64,000 nt of DNA from Petaurus breviceps papuanus (Eukaryota; Chordata; Mammalia; Diprotodontia; Petauridae): NCBI GenBank assembly GCA_028583685.1, contig JAMXIF010001183.1:16039511-16103510 (forward strand). The letters run 5' to 3'. Below are positions 1 through 9,591 of this stretch, in pieces. Position 1 is the first letter of the stretch. Every line of letters begins with the position of its first letter. A model generated the notes under the pieces. That model searched no databases. It worked only from the letters and a program-made list of their open reading frames with translations, and had not been told where the DNA came from. The position numbers and the translations under genes are program-made.

Positions 1-191
1 ATCCACAGTCTCATAGACAATATCTGTCAAAGGCAGAACTTGATTGAACCTTTAAATCTTCCTGATTCTGAGGCCTTTAAAATACTATGCCAAATTGCTT
101 TTTGTTTTGTTATTAACATTATCTCAATCCAGAACATCATTTAATCTTTGGGGTTTTCTTTAAAAAAACAAACAAACAAACAAAAAACAGT

Positions 192-483
192 GCCAGGTAT
201 GAGAGTGAATGCCTATAATTACAGCTGTTGGAGAGGCTGAGCCTGGTGGATCTCTTGAGCCATGGATTTTTAAACTTCAGTAGACTAAGGGGACTGGGTG
301 TTCCCATTAAGTCCTGCACCAATATGGTGAGGGGTGGGGCAGGGTGCCTGAGATGGAATGGGTGAACTAAATGCTGGAAATAGGCAGGTAAAAACTCTAA
401 TGCTGACCAATAGTGAGATCATACAGTGAGTATTCCATGTATTTCCAGTCTGGGTAAGACTGGGAGACATAGTCTTAAAAAAA
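192..483 (+). pseudogene. 7SL (signal recognition particle) RNA retropseudogene, full length
   Basis: The stretch aligns end to end with mammalian 7SL RNA. It starts GCCAGG (7SL GCCGGG), has the Alu-domain segment GGCTGAGCCTGG followed by CTCTTGAG, then the S-domain landmarks CACCAATATGGTGA, GGTGCCTGAG, GGGTGAAC, GCTGGAAATAGGCAGGT, CAATAGTGAGATCA, and the 3' Alu-domain CCAGTCTGGG and GGAGACATAGTCT. An oligo(A) run follows. Both Alu and S domains are present, so this is a copy of the whole SRP RNA and not a 7SL-derived SINE. Substitutions are spread throughout, so it is not expected to work. Known biology: such copies are made by LINE-1 reverse transcription. No clear target-site duplication is visible because the 5' flank is itself A-rich. 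Confidence 0.9.
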
Positions 484-1482
484 GTTTGATTTTTCCCATT
501 CTCCAGCTTTTGCTATTAAAGGAATACTCTAGAGTATACCATAGAGTAGATTTCTAAAAAGTTGCATGTAAATTGAATCATTTAGCATTCACAAGGGAAG
601 CTTACAATTTAAATGACCTTTTCTGGGAAGTCTTTTATAATGTAAATTATTGTCTCCAAATTTTTATTGGGTTTGTAAATTTCGATTTTTGCTCAGTGGG
701 TTTTTTTTTCCCCTTAAAACAAGACACACCTGAACCACATTTTAAGCTTTTCTACCCAGCAGTTGCACATAGTGGACACTTAATAAGTGTTTGTTGAGTT
801 GAATTAAATTTTCATTCCTCTTGTCTGCTGAGCTCCCTCCCATTGCCTGATCAAGTTAATTCAGATAGTCGTTCAGTTGCAGCTGTGGCAAGGAAATCCC
901 TCTGTTGTGAAAAGTGAAACATTTTGTGGTTTAGCTTTCAGTTCTGTCTGATGCTTTTCACCAAAAGGAATACCAGTTTATACTCTTTAAAGATTCTATC
1001 AGGCAGGATTAAAATGACATCTGTATTTGTGAGCTCAGATAAAACAAAGGATTGGGAATAAAGGCAATAGGAGAAGAAAGTCTATTGTGTGACTTGTTTT
1101 ATGGTCTAAGCCATAAGATAACATGTACCTAGATAAAAATGAAATAGAAATAATAGAGAAACCTTTTGTTTTGCAAACACACGAATTTGTTTGCTTTTTT
1201 TTTTTTTAACTGAAGACAAGGAAAAAAGAACAGAAAGAATTTTTTTTAGCAAGCAAGCAAGATCTAATCTTTGGGCATATTTGCATGAGGGATGAATACC
1301 TAGAAGTTTCCTAAATAAAACTTTATTCCAACTTTTCTCTGTTGTCTATTAAACAAAACACACCACCACTATGAAATCAAAACAGACAGAAAGTTTTTTA
1401 AAATTTTATTTTGTAGAATTTAGACCTTACTATGTAAATTACATACATAGTCACCTGTAGCTCTTTAGACACATGTATTTAG
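484..1482. other. Mostly single-copy DNA with one L2/MIR tail
   Basis: AT-rich sequence with no open frame of note. The only repeat I recognise is at about 760-808, where CACATAGTGGACACTTAATAA then GTGTTTGTTGA matches the plus-strand 3' tail shared by L2 and MIR. Confidence 0.6.
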
Positions 1483-1578
1483 ATCTCTCTCTCCCTCTCT
1501 GTCTCTCTCTGTTTCTGTCTCTGTCTCTGTTTCTCTGTCTCTCTCTGTCTCTGTATCTCTCTGTCTCCATCTCTCTCA
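1483..1578. repeat. Impure (CT)n/(TCTG)n microsatellite
   Basis: A 96-bp pyrimidine-rich tract built from TCTC, TCTG and TTTC units, too interrupted to be a recently expanded array. Confidence 0.9.
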
Positions 1579-2316
1579 TTTTCTTTTCCCAAGTCAATAA
1601 AGGTATAGAGGCAGATGCAAAGCTGACCGAAGTGGAGCCCTGATTATTGTGGCCTTGGGGTCTTTATAAAGCAGTGGCCTTCTTGAGACCGGCCCAGTGT
1701 TAGAGTCGATCCCCTGATGGCTTTGCGCATTCCTTTTCTTTCCCTGATTGAATGCTCTAATCTGGCTGGAAGGCATGGCCAGTCCCTGTAGCCACTTCGG
1801 CTGCACCTGCTCATCAAGGAATGGAAACACCTGCCTAGCTGGGGCTTAGCATTTAAGTGCTGCTATTCGAAGATAAATGTCTTTCTTTTGTATCTGCCTT
1901 CTCTGTCTTCATCCCTCTCCCTCTCCCCTTCCCCCAAACCAAAGCAATGTTGGATATTTTTAGGACGCACTTTCCCCAGCCCCACTTTGCTGATTATTAT
2001 TTTATTTTTTTGCCTTTACAAAGTAGGTGGATTTTTCTGAGTGAGATCTCTCTGTTTTTACCAGATACAGGACAGAAGAGTAAGAGTCTTTGAATTGTCA
2101 CCAGGGCAATTGTTTAAAAGACCCCATGGGTTTGGGGATCTTCTGTTATTTAATGTTTTCATCAGCCTGCTTAGAAATTTCCTTTTGGATTTCCTTCCTT
2201 CCCCTCTGAGAAAATCAACAATGGAAAAAAATGATTTTCAGGGCAGTCCCTAATTATGAACTTGTAGAGAGTTTCAGCTTAGACCTTCACGCCATTGGTA
2301 GAGCTGCTGCTGCTGG
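1579..2316. other. Single-copy island, nothing identified
   Basis: Higher-complexity sequence with no recognised transposon. 1620-1850 is moderately GC-rich with scattered CpGs (GAGTCGATCCCC, TTTGCGCATT, CACTTCGGCTGC), unlike the AT-rich flanks. Open frames are short and show no protein signature. Confidence 0.4.
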
Positions 2317-2465
2317 CTTACAAAGTGCTTTCACTTACAGGATCTCATCTGATCCAAAAATCCTGTCAAGTAGCTCATGCAAGTAATCTTATTTTCTTTT
2401 TACAGATAAGGATATTGAGGCTCACCTAGATAAAATGACTGACCTGGTCACATCTGAGATAAGAG
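2317..2465 (-). repeat. MIR-type CORE-SINE, minus strand
   Basis: TTACAAAGTGCTTTCACTTACA, then GATCTCATCTGATCC and TTTACAGATAAGGATATTGAGG, is the reverse complement of the MIR 3' half and core. Strongly diverged, so old. Confidence 0.75.
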
Positions 2466-2467
2466 GA

Positions 2468-2690
2468 GCAGTGTGGCATAATGAATGGAATTGGTCTTGT
2501 GGTCCAGAAAGCCTCTGTTTAAGTCTTGCTGCTGACATATACTGACTAAATGACCCTGAGCAAGTCATTTAACTTTTCAGTGTCCCAAGTGCTAATACTA
2601 TAAGCTGCAGAACAGGTACGAATCAGCTTTGAGAGAGGGAGATTCCGCACTGAGAGTTCACCATACCAGTGAAACCACAGGTCCGGTATC
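2468..2690 (+). repeat. CORE-SINE with marsupial-type 3' end
   Basis: A MIR-like head and core (ACTGACTAAATGACCC then GAGCAAGTCATTTAACTTTTC) runs into a different 3' segment, ACTATAAGCTGCAGAACAGGT followed by ACCAGTGAAACCACAGGTCC. Related 3' segments recur at 6.85, 13.8, 17.2, 28.6, 59.0 and 59.6 kb, so this is a distinct CORE-SINE subfamily. Confidence 0.65.
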
Positions 2691-2865
2691 TTCGTATCTT
2701 CCCTCCACAACCAATCAATCTCACAGCTTGTGTTAGCAGAGGAATTTGAACCTGGTTCTTGACTTTTATACCAATATGTTATTTTCACTTTGCAAAAAAA
2801 AATTTTTTTTAGGTCAGGAACAATGTTTAGTAAGAACAAATGAGTGAACAATGAATAAATAAGAC

Positions 2866-3308
2866 TGATGGGGATGGGATCTGAACCCTCAAAAGAAAAA
2901 GGCCATGTCTTTGGGATCTGGACCCCAAAAAGGAAGAGCACCTGAACTTTCTTTCCCATGTGGCCCAGGTCCCTGGAGTTCAGATAGGGCAATCATACCT
3001 TACCAGTTAATTAACTGCCTTTTCATTGTCTGTAGCTGACCCCACCCTAGACCACCATTCCCTTAATTCCGTCTAGACCCCTTCTCTCTTCCCACAGTCT
3101 TCTGTATATAAGATCTATCTTGCCTCCATTAAAATGCTCAGATTCCTTAAGAGTCTAGCCAATATAGCAGATTTTTAAACTCATGCCCACCTTCTATCAG
3201 TGTTCTAATAAACCTTGTTTTTGGCTGAGAGAAGGCTTGGGTTGGATTCATTCGAGGCAGAACCTGCACGTAGCTATTTTGGGGTCCCAGCACCCCTAAC
3301 CCTCAACA
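2866..3308 (+). mobile_element. Solo LTR of an endogenous retrovirus-like element
   Basis: A 443-bp unit begins TGATGGGG and ends CCCTCAACA, the TG...CA form with short inverted termini. It carries a TATATAAGA promoter-like box near 3105 and an AATAAA signal near 3208, followed by a G/T-rich U5-like end. Flanks AGAC and GGAC fit a slightly diverged 4-bp target duplication. No internal viral genes or second LTR are next to it, so it is a fossil left by recombination. The length and 4-bp duplication suggest a gammaretrovirus-like (class I) origin, which is inference. Confidence 0.6.
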
Positions 3309-3394
3309 GGACAAATGACCATATATAGCTTGTCCAAAAGTATGTAGCTTATGTACTGGGAATGTTGTATACTGGGACAGAATATTGTGTACTG

Positions 3395-3540
3395 GAAATG
3401 ATAAGACCAGTTCCCCTGGAACATAGAATACAAAGAGAGGGAATAAAGGGGAAATAGTGTAGAACAGTAAACTAGAATTAGATTGTGAAGGGCTTTAAAT
3501 GCCAAAGAGAGAGTTATTTTAACTTAAAGGCAGTGGGGAG
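3395..3540 (-). repeat. L2 LINE fragment, minus strand
   Basis: GATTGTGAAGGGCTTTAAAT followed by GCCAAAGAGAG matches the reverse complement of marsupial L2 interior sequence. The same motif recurs near 4130, 24140 and 42430. Confidence 0.7.
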
Positions 3541-3693
3541 TCTTTTCAGTCAATCAATCAATCAATCAATCAGCATTTATTAAGCATCTAATACACACCA
3601 GTCATTTTGCACTGGAGATGCAGAAGCAAACATGAAGGAGTCCCTACCCTCAAGGGGTTTACATTCTACTAGTGGAGATTACTTATTAAAAAA

Positions 3694-3765
3694 GGGTGTT
3701 TCAAAAGTCTCAGTGCAGTTTAAGTTTTAATGGGTTAGTACCTCACTAAGACTTTTTGGGAAACC
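3694..3765. mobile_element. Short mariner-like MITE inside L2
   Basis: A near-palindromic unit of about 72 bp. The left arm GTTTCAAAAGTCTCAGTG pairs with the right arm, whose reverse complement reads GTTTCCCAAAAAGTCTTAGTG, around a short AT-rich centre. Arms starting GGGTGTCCCAAAAGTC are typical of mariner-derived MITEs. It lies in L2 sequence, which dates it as younger than that copy. Confidence 0.55.
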
Positions 3766-3776
3766 AAAAACAGAAG

Positions 3777-3880
3777 TATATAACTATATATATATATGTA
3801 TATAATTATGTGTGTATGTGTATATAATATGCATAATAGCGTATGTGCAAAATATGTGTGTATGCATAATAAATGTAAGA
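3777..3880. repeat. (TA)n/(TG)n microsatellite
   Basis: Alternating TATATA, TGTGTG and ATGCATAA units within the L2 copy, next to the MITE. Confidence 0.8.
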
Positions 3881-4518
3881 TGATTTTGTGGAAGACACTA
3901 GATGTGGGGATAGCAACAAGTTTCATGTAGAGGGTGATACCTGAGCTGTGTTTGGAAGAAATTCAGTGATTCCAAGAGGCAGAAATGAGGAAGCATTCTA
4001 AGCATAGGGAACAAATAGTACAAAGTTTAAGAGATGGGAGATGGAGGGTCTTGTGTGAAGATTAGTTTGACTGGATTGTAGAGTGTGGGAAAGAGTCATA
4101 TATAAAAAGATTGCAAAGGTAGGTCACATCAGGCTGTGAAGGATTTAAAATTCCCAACATAGCTCATCCTGGAGGTAACAGAGAGCCATTGGAGTTTGTT
4201 GTGTAGGAGGGTGGCACAATCAGGCCTGCACTTTAGGAAAATCACTTTGGCAGTTGTTTGGAGGAAGGATTGAAGAGAAGAGGGATTTGAACAGGGAAGA
4301 CTGATTCAGGAGTTATTGTAATACTCAAGGGGAGAAATGATAAGGGCCTGAACTAATGTGGTAACCATATGAGTAGAGAGAAAGGAAAAGATTCAAGAGA
4401 TGTTTTGGAGATGGATATGTTAAAATTTGCTAACTGATTGGATATATGGGGAGGTTACCAAGGTCATAAATCTGGGTTACTTGGAGGCTAGAGGTGCTTT
4501 CTAAGTTAGGGGAAGGAA

Positions 4519-4713
4519 GCTCTTAACTTTTTTGTGTATGTGTTACAGACTTACTTTGCTATCTGGACTTCAGCCTATGGACTCTTTCTCAGAATAATGT
4601 CTTTTAAATGTATAAAATAAAACACATGGGATTACAAAGGAAACCAATTATACTAAAATACAATGATTAAAAGATTAAAAAAAGTTTACAGTACCAGCTT
4701 AAGGACCCTTGGT
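4519..4713. mobile_element. hAT-type non-autonomous element inside L2
   Basis: Begins GCTCTTAACTTTTTTGTG and ends TTAAGGACCCTTGGTC, imperfect inverted termini of the CTTAACC...GGTTAAG type. The interior (CAGAATAATGTCTTTTAAATG; GATTACAAAGGAAACCAATT) matches a mammal-wide hAT MITE I recognise but cannot name. L2 sequence resumes on the right at GGGAAAGATAATGA. Confidence 0.6.
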
Positions 4714-5180
4714 CTAGTGGGAAAGATAATGAATTGGGTTTCAGCCAAGTTGAGTTTGAGATACTTATGCGTAACTCAGGTGGTGGGCAATGCCAATGAG
4801 ACAGTCGGAAATCCAGAACAGAAGGTAAGGTTAGATAGATTTCAGAGTCATCTGCATAGAGACGCTAGTTGAATCCTTGGAAACCAATCAGTTCACCAAG
4901 AAAAAGTGTAGGACACAGTCCGTGGTGTACCCACAATAGGGTGGTGGAATATGGATGTTGAACCCTCACAGGTTCTGTGTGAGAAGGATTAATTCTTCAT
5001 TTAGAAAGAGAACCACGACAGAGCAATGTCACAAAAATCCCAAGGAGAAGAGAATCTCCACAAAGCAGACGAGGGCAGCAGTTTCAAACACAGAAGAGAA
5101 GTTTGAAAGATGATGACTAAGAGGGATCATTGGTGACCTTTTATGGAACAATTTTCACTGAGTTTCTGAGTTCACTGAGG

Positions 5181-5376
5181 TTTTTTTTCTGTTCCCAGGA
5201 ACCAAACTCAGATTGCAAAGAGCTGACAAGTAAGGAAGTAGGGGCAAGTGTATATAACTTGGCTAGGAATGTAGGCTTAGAGATGCAAGTGGGTTTAAAA
5301 GTTACTTGTTTCAGCTACCTCATTTTATATTTGAGTAACTGAGGCCCAGAAAGGGAAAATAACTAGCCACATAGCT

Positions 5377-5380
<4 letters not shown>
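5181..5380 (-). repeat. Single-copy lead-in and left half of a split MIR
   Basis: From about 5304 the sequence (CTACCTCATTTTATATTTGAG; CTGAGGCCCAGAAAGGG; TAGCCACATAGCT) is the reverse complement of the MIR core. It stops at the CT tract and appears to resume at 6077 as AGTCACACAGGTTTAAGGGAC. The similar sequences on both sides may be a diverged target duplication of the insertion between them. Confidence 0.6.
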
Positions 5381-5418
<38 letters not shown>

Positions 5419-5586
5419 NNNNNNNNNNNNNNNNNNNNNNNNNNNNNNNNNNNNNNNNNNNNNNNNNNNNNNNNNNNNNNNNNNNNNNNNNNNNNNNNNN
5501 NNNNNNNNNNNNNNNNNNTCTCTCTCTCTCTGTCTCTCTCTCTCTCTGTCTCTCTGTCTCTCTCTGTCTCTCTCTCTCTTTCTCTG

Positions 5587-5618
<32 letters not shown>

Positions 5619-5641
5619 ATACACACACACACACCACACAC
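5381..5641. repeat. (CT)n/(CTGTCT)n microsatellite with (AC)n edge
   Basis: Pure CT dinucleotides lead into an assembly gap, then resume with CTGT interruptions and end in a short (AC)n block. The true length is unknown because of the gap. Confidence 0.95.
5419..5518. other. Assembly gap of 100 N
   Basis: Exactly 100 N flanked on both sides by CT repeat, the usual placeholder for a gap of unknown size. Protein reading through it is meaningless. Confidence 1.
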
Positions 5642-5651
5642 AGACTGGCAC

Positions 5652-6076
5652 TTACTATTTTTTTTTTCTAATTACATGCAAAGATAGTTTCCAACATTTC
5701 TTTTCTTTTTTTTCTTTTTTTTGTTTTTTGCTTTTTGGAGGGGGGAAGGTAGGGCAATTGGGGTTAATTGAGTTGCCCAAGGTCACACAGCTAGTAAGTA
5801 TTAAGTGTCTGAGGCCGGTGCTCTATTCACTGCACCACCTAGATGTCCCAAACATTTATTTTCAATAAGTTTTCACATTTTTTCTCCTTCCCTCAATCCT
5901 ATCCCGCCCTACAAGATGGCAAGCAATCTGATATGAATTATACATGTGCAATCATGTAAACATATCTCCACATTAGTCATGTTTTGAAAGAAAAAAAAAC
6001 AAAAGGGAAAAACCGCAAAAAACAATAAAAAAGTGAAAATAGTATGCTTTGATCTGCATTTGGACTCCATAGTTCC
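5652..6076 (-). mobile_element. 5'-truncated L1 3' end, minus strand
   Basis: Starts at an oligo(T) run, then CTAATTACATGCAAAGATAG and, after an inserted SINE, TTTTCTCCTTCCCTCAATCC, CACATTAGTCATGTTTTGAAAG, ATAGTATGCTTTGATCTGCA. This is the reverse complement of a marsupial L1 3' end that recurs at 10.5, 11.9 and 24.2 kb. The copy stops after TTGGACTCCATAG. Confidence 0.8.
5700..5848 (-). mobile_element. tRNA-derived CORE-SINE with oligo(A), minus strand
   Basis: Oligo(T)-rich start, then CAAGGTCACACAGCTAGTAAG, GTGCTCTATTCACTGCACCAC and CTAGATGTCCC, the reverse complement of the GGGCAGCTAGG head. Flanks CCAACATTT and CAAACATTT are a probable target duplication inside the L1 3' end, so the SINE is younger than the L1. 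Confidence 0.8.
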
Positions 6077-6189
6077 AGTCACACAGGTTTAAGGGACAGA
6101 ATCAGGATTTGACTTGATCAGGCTGTAGAATGTGGCCAGACTAGGTCTTCTGACTCTTAGTCAAAGGTTCTTTCTATTTCACTTGGTTG
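6077..6189 (-). repeat. Right part of split MIR
   Basis: AGTCACACAGGTTTAAGGGACA then GAATCAGGATTTGAC and TAGGTCTTCTGACTCTTAG continues the minus-strand MIR broken at 5380. Confidence 0.55.
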
Positions 6190-6620
6190 CTAATGGGAGG
6201 AGAGATGGAGGACAAGCGCCCGAGGGTATAATAGGGTCAAGTAGAGGTCTTTTAAGGTTAGGGGAGCTTTGAATAAATTTGAAGGCAAAAGGAAAAAGTG
6301 AATGGATAATAAGAAAGTGGTGAAGTGAGAGAAGGGGTGAAAGCAAATTTCTGGAGGGAATGAGAGGGGGGTGGTTCGAGGTCACAGGTAGCAGCATTGG
6401 TTGGCTTTACAAGAAGAACTGCTTCCTCCTTAGAGACTGCAGCAAAGATGGAGGAGATTGGAAATGACCTTGAAGTGATTTGAAGAGTGGAATTGAGGAG
6501 AAGGATGCTGTAATAACTGGCCTCACTTTTTCATGAAGTATGAGGTAAAAATCGTCTGATGAGGAGTGGGGAGGTGAGGGTAGAGGACATTTTCTAGTTC
6601 TGTGGCACAATCATGGGCCC
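6190..6620 (-). repeat. L2 LINE upstream part, minus strand
   Basis: Purine-rich sequence with CACTTTTTCATGAAGTATGAGG and AGACTGCAGCAAAGATGGAGGAG matches the reverse complement of the L2 region just upstream of the reverse transcriptase core. The same landmarks occur in the 15.1-16.0 kb L2 copy. Confidence 0.6.
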
Positions 6621-7500
6621 CACAGGGCCCAAGTCCAAGAGGGAGATTTCAGGCTTGGCAGTTCTTTTCATAGCAACAAGTTCTTTCCTTAGCAACAAGC
6701 AATTTAGTATTTAATAAATCATTTTTTGGACATGACAAAAATTAAGTGTGTGTGTGGAGGGACTTTTATATAATAATGTTTTGTTGTTACCATTATTTTG
6801 TCTGGCAACAAGCATTTATTAAACTCTTACTGTGTGCTTAATAGTATAATTTGGAGAACTCCCATAGTGGAAACTCCCTGTACTTAATGTAGATTAGATC
6901 AGGAACTCATCTGTAACTTGTGTTTTTAAAGTATTACCTGGACATGCCCATAGTCACATAGCTAGTAATGTTTCAGAGGTAAGACTTAAATCCAGGTCTT
7001 TCTGATACCAAGCCCACTCTGCTATATCACAATAACTTTCCAACTTTCCTTAGAAATTCTGCATTAGGTATATAGCTCCCATTTAGAATAATTAAAGAAA
7101 CTAGAAAGACTAACCTAGATGTACCTGCCCCATGTATACTGCTGAATAAGAATAATAGATGATTCCCTCCCTAACCCCCAAGTGTAGCATTAGAACAGGA
7201 TTGGAGCAAATGTACCCATGAGTCCTTCTGACTATGTTCCGACTTTCATGACTACCACAACTGAATTCATAACTCACAACATGCAGGAAAGTCTCCCTTT
7301 TGTGTGGCTGGCTTTTTAGTCACATCAAAGTCATTAACGAAAACAATTAGACATCTTCCTCCTCCTGAAAGCATCACCAGGACTCTCTGGGGACCTGACA
7401 GCATTAATGCTTCATAGAAGTTGTAATAAGAAACACCATCCACCACACTAGAAATAAAAGAAAAAAATAACTAACTCAATTAGGAAAACCAGGCCACCAC
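6621..7500. repeat. L2 tail and CORE-SINE remnant, then single-copy DNA
   Basis: AGCATTTATTAAACTCTTACTG near 6805 is an L2 tail in minus orientation. 6848-7030 carries ATAGTGGAAACTCCCTGT, CACATAGCTAGTAATG and CAGGTCTTTCTGATACC, a minus-strand CORE-SINE of the 3'-end type seen at 2.6 kb. 7031-7500 shows nothing recognisable. Confidence 0.55.
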
Positions 7501-7507
7501 TTGTTCC

Positions 7508-7640
7508 CAGTAAGGAGAGAGGCCTGTGATACTGAGCTCACAGTAAGGAGAGAGTCCTGTAACCCTGAGCTCCCCAGTAAGGAGAGAGGCTCTAATATTG
7601 GCCTTCCAGTAAGAAGAGAGGGTAGTAACACCAGAATGAC
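7508..7640. repeat. Four-copy degenerate minisatellite, period 32-34 bp
   Basis: Units begin at 7508, 7541, 7575 and 7607, each with CAGTAAGGAGAGAG (last copy CAGTAAGAAGAGAG) and a variable half ending near GAGCTC or GGCCTTC. A short plus-strand frame reads through all four as a VRRE-type peptide repeat, but periods of 33, 34 and 32 change frame between copies, so it is not evidence of coding. Confidence 0.8.
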
Positions 7641-8149
7641 TTCACAAGGCAATGGAATTTTCAAAGGAACAGACAAAAGGAAAGGATGGTGAGACAGAAA
7701 GAGAGGAAAGGCAGGCTTTGTTTATATTTCCTCTAAAGAATGGAAAGGCTACACAGTTACTTTATCTCTCTGATAAGGATCTCGATCTTTGGAGGTTCCT
7801 TAGACTGCTTTGACCCTTCAGGGGCCTGCCTGAGTCTGAGATGTTTCTGAAGCTCAGAGCACTGGTTAACAGTTGGTTTTTGCATTAAGGGAGGAAGTGG
7901 GCTGGAATTTAAGGGGAGTATCAAAACCAGAGGATAAGAAGGAAAGAGAAGGATGGAGGAATTCACAGTTCCACATCCTTCAATTCAATTAAACAAATAT
8001 GTATTAAATACTTCCTCTGTGTCAAACACTTTGCAACGCAGCTGGGAAGATGATAAAGATATAATTCTTGCCCACATGGAGTTTACAGTCTAGTAGGGGA
8101 GATCTGACACATACACAGATGCAATTTCAAAAGACATGAAATAATGGAT
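7641..8149 (-). repeat. Single-copy DNA ending in an L2 3' end
   Basis: 7981-8110 (CAATTCAATTAAACAAATATG; GTCAAACACTTTGCAACGCAG; GAGTTTACAGTCTAGTAGGGG) is the minus-strand 3' end of L2. The preceding 340 bp hold nothing I recognise. Confidence 0.6.
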
Positions 8150-8865
8150 GGTGCTTCTTTCACTCTCCCCACACTCCCCAGCCCCTTGCAATATGATTTC
8201 TGTTCTCACTGCTCTCTCAGAAATTACCATCAACTTCCTGTTCGTCAAATGTAATGGTTAATTCTCATCCTTGACTGCTCAGTAGTGTTCGGTGTTGTTG
8301 AACTGCCTTCCTTAAATACTCTGCTCTCCCTTTGCTTCAGAGACACACACAGAAAAAGCGTTGTCCCCCTTTCCTTCTTTCTCAGACTCCTCTGTTGGAT
8401 CATCCGTCTGCTTCTGATCCCTTAATGTGTCACCCCAAACTCTCTTGTCTTTAAATCTTTTTTTCTTTACTCTCTCTGCTCTCATCAACCTTACTCTGTC
8501 CCATGGAGTCACCTGTATGCAGATAACTATAAATCTATATCTCTGCTCCAGACTTTTTTTCTGAGCTCCATGTTTACATCTCTAATGTCTACAGAAATCT
8601 CTCTTTGGATGTCCCATTATTACCTCAGCATGTCCCAAATGGCATTTATTATCTTATAACCTAAACTTGCTCCTCCAAGTGATTTTATTACATTGTTCTT
8701 AGAAGTACTATTCACCCAGTCTCACATCTTTGAAATCTTGTGGCCATTTTGACTCTTTCCATTTCCTCATCTATTATAACCAATCCATTACAATGTCCTG
8801 GAGTCACATTTGCTTCTGCAATACCTTTCTTTAAAGATTATTGTTCCTTATTATTCTGAATTTGA
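8150..8865 (+). repeat. L2 LINE C-terminal coding region, plus strand
   Basis: Diverged plus-strand L2: AGACTCCTCTGTTGGATCATCC, CACCTGTATGCAGATAACTA, TCTGAGCTCCATGTTTACATC, TTTGGATGTCCCATTATTACC and AAATCTTGTGGCCATTTTGAC follow the L2 consensus order through the end of the reverse transcriptase. No intact frame remains. Confidence 0.7.
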
Positions 8866-9287
8866 CAAAATTCACCAGTGAACATGAACGTTTCCACTGT
8901 ATATGAAACCACAAGTTAGTATTATTATCATTATATACTTTGTTTTTTAAAAAGTACATAAATTCAACATGTTAGTTTTGAAGTTGTCCTGTTTTGCTTT
9001 AAACTTTTATTTTTTCTTTTCATATATTTTTAAAAGTGTCAATAGCATGCTTTTTCTTTCTTTTTCTTTTCTTTTTGACATCACAATCACAATTAATCAA
9101 TCAGTAAACATTTATTAAGTGTTTTCTATATGCCAGGCACTGTTCTGGGTGCTGGCCTTTCACTGTCCTCCTTTGTCTTACAATCCATCCCCCCCTCCCC
9201 AAACCCTCTCTTTTTAACAAATAAACATAGTAAAGCAAACTAAATCCACACATAGGTCCATAGGACAGTTCTTGCTTCATGTTTGGA

Positions 9288-9290
<3 letters not shown>
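8866..9290. repeat. L2 tail and L1 3'UTR fragment
   Basis: 9088-9160 (AATCAATCAGTAAACATTTATT; TATGCCAGGCACTGTTCTGG) is a minus-strand L2 tail. 9195-9275 (TTTAACAAATAAACATAGTAAAG) matches the L1 3'UTR subfamily seen better at 51.5 kb. 8866-9087 is AT-rich with no call. Confidence 0.55.
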
Positions 9291-9359
<69 letters not shown>

Positions 9360-9426
9360 GTCTCTCTGTCTCTCTGTCTGTCTCTGTCTGTCTCTCTGTC
9401 TCTCTCTGTCTCTCTCTCTCTGTCTC

Positions 9427-9514
<88 letters not shown>

Positions 9515-9582
9515 TCTCTCCCCCTCTTCACCCCCCTCCCACCATCTCAATGTGTTTCTGTGTCTCTCTCTCTCTCACACAC
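9291..9582. repeat. Large (CT)n/(TCTG)n microsatellite
   Basis: About 290 bp of pyrimidine: pure (CT)n, mixed CTGTCT, then a clean run of about eight CTGT units near 9430-9458, then (CT)n, ending in (AC)n. All the long low-complexity frames across it are artefacts of the repeat. Confidence 0.95.
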
Positions 9583-9591
9583 ACATATAAT

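Larger units (their letters stand above)
3548..5180 (-). repeat. Long L2 LINE copy, minus strand
   Basis: Starts with the L2 3' tail, an (AATC)n run plus CAGCATTTATTAAGCATCTA, then continues inward through recognisable L2 blocks (CCCTACCCTCAAGGGGTTTACA; GGAGATGGAGGGTCTTGTG; AAAATCACTTTGGCAGTTGT; AGGGCCTGAACTAATGTGG; GAGTTTGAGATACTTATG; GGGATCATTGGTGACCTT). It is interrupted by a mariner-like MITE, a TA/TG microsatellite and a hAT-like element, which are therefore younger. Confidence 0.85.

Noticed and set aside
192-300. Alu- or B1-like SINE
   Set aside because: The similarity continues through the entire 7SL S domain, which those SINEs lack.
2546-2992. 148-codon minus-strand frame
   Set aside because: It crosses a SINE 3' end, an A/T run and the start of the solo LTR, with no motif and no continuity with one source, so it is chance.
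7508-7640. CRISPR-like array
   Set aside because: There are only four diverged units without unique spacers, in a vertebrate genome. It is a minisatellite.
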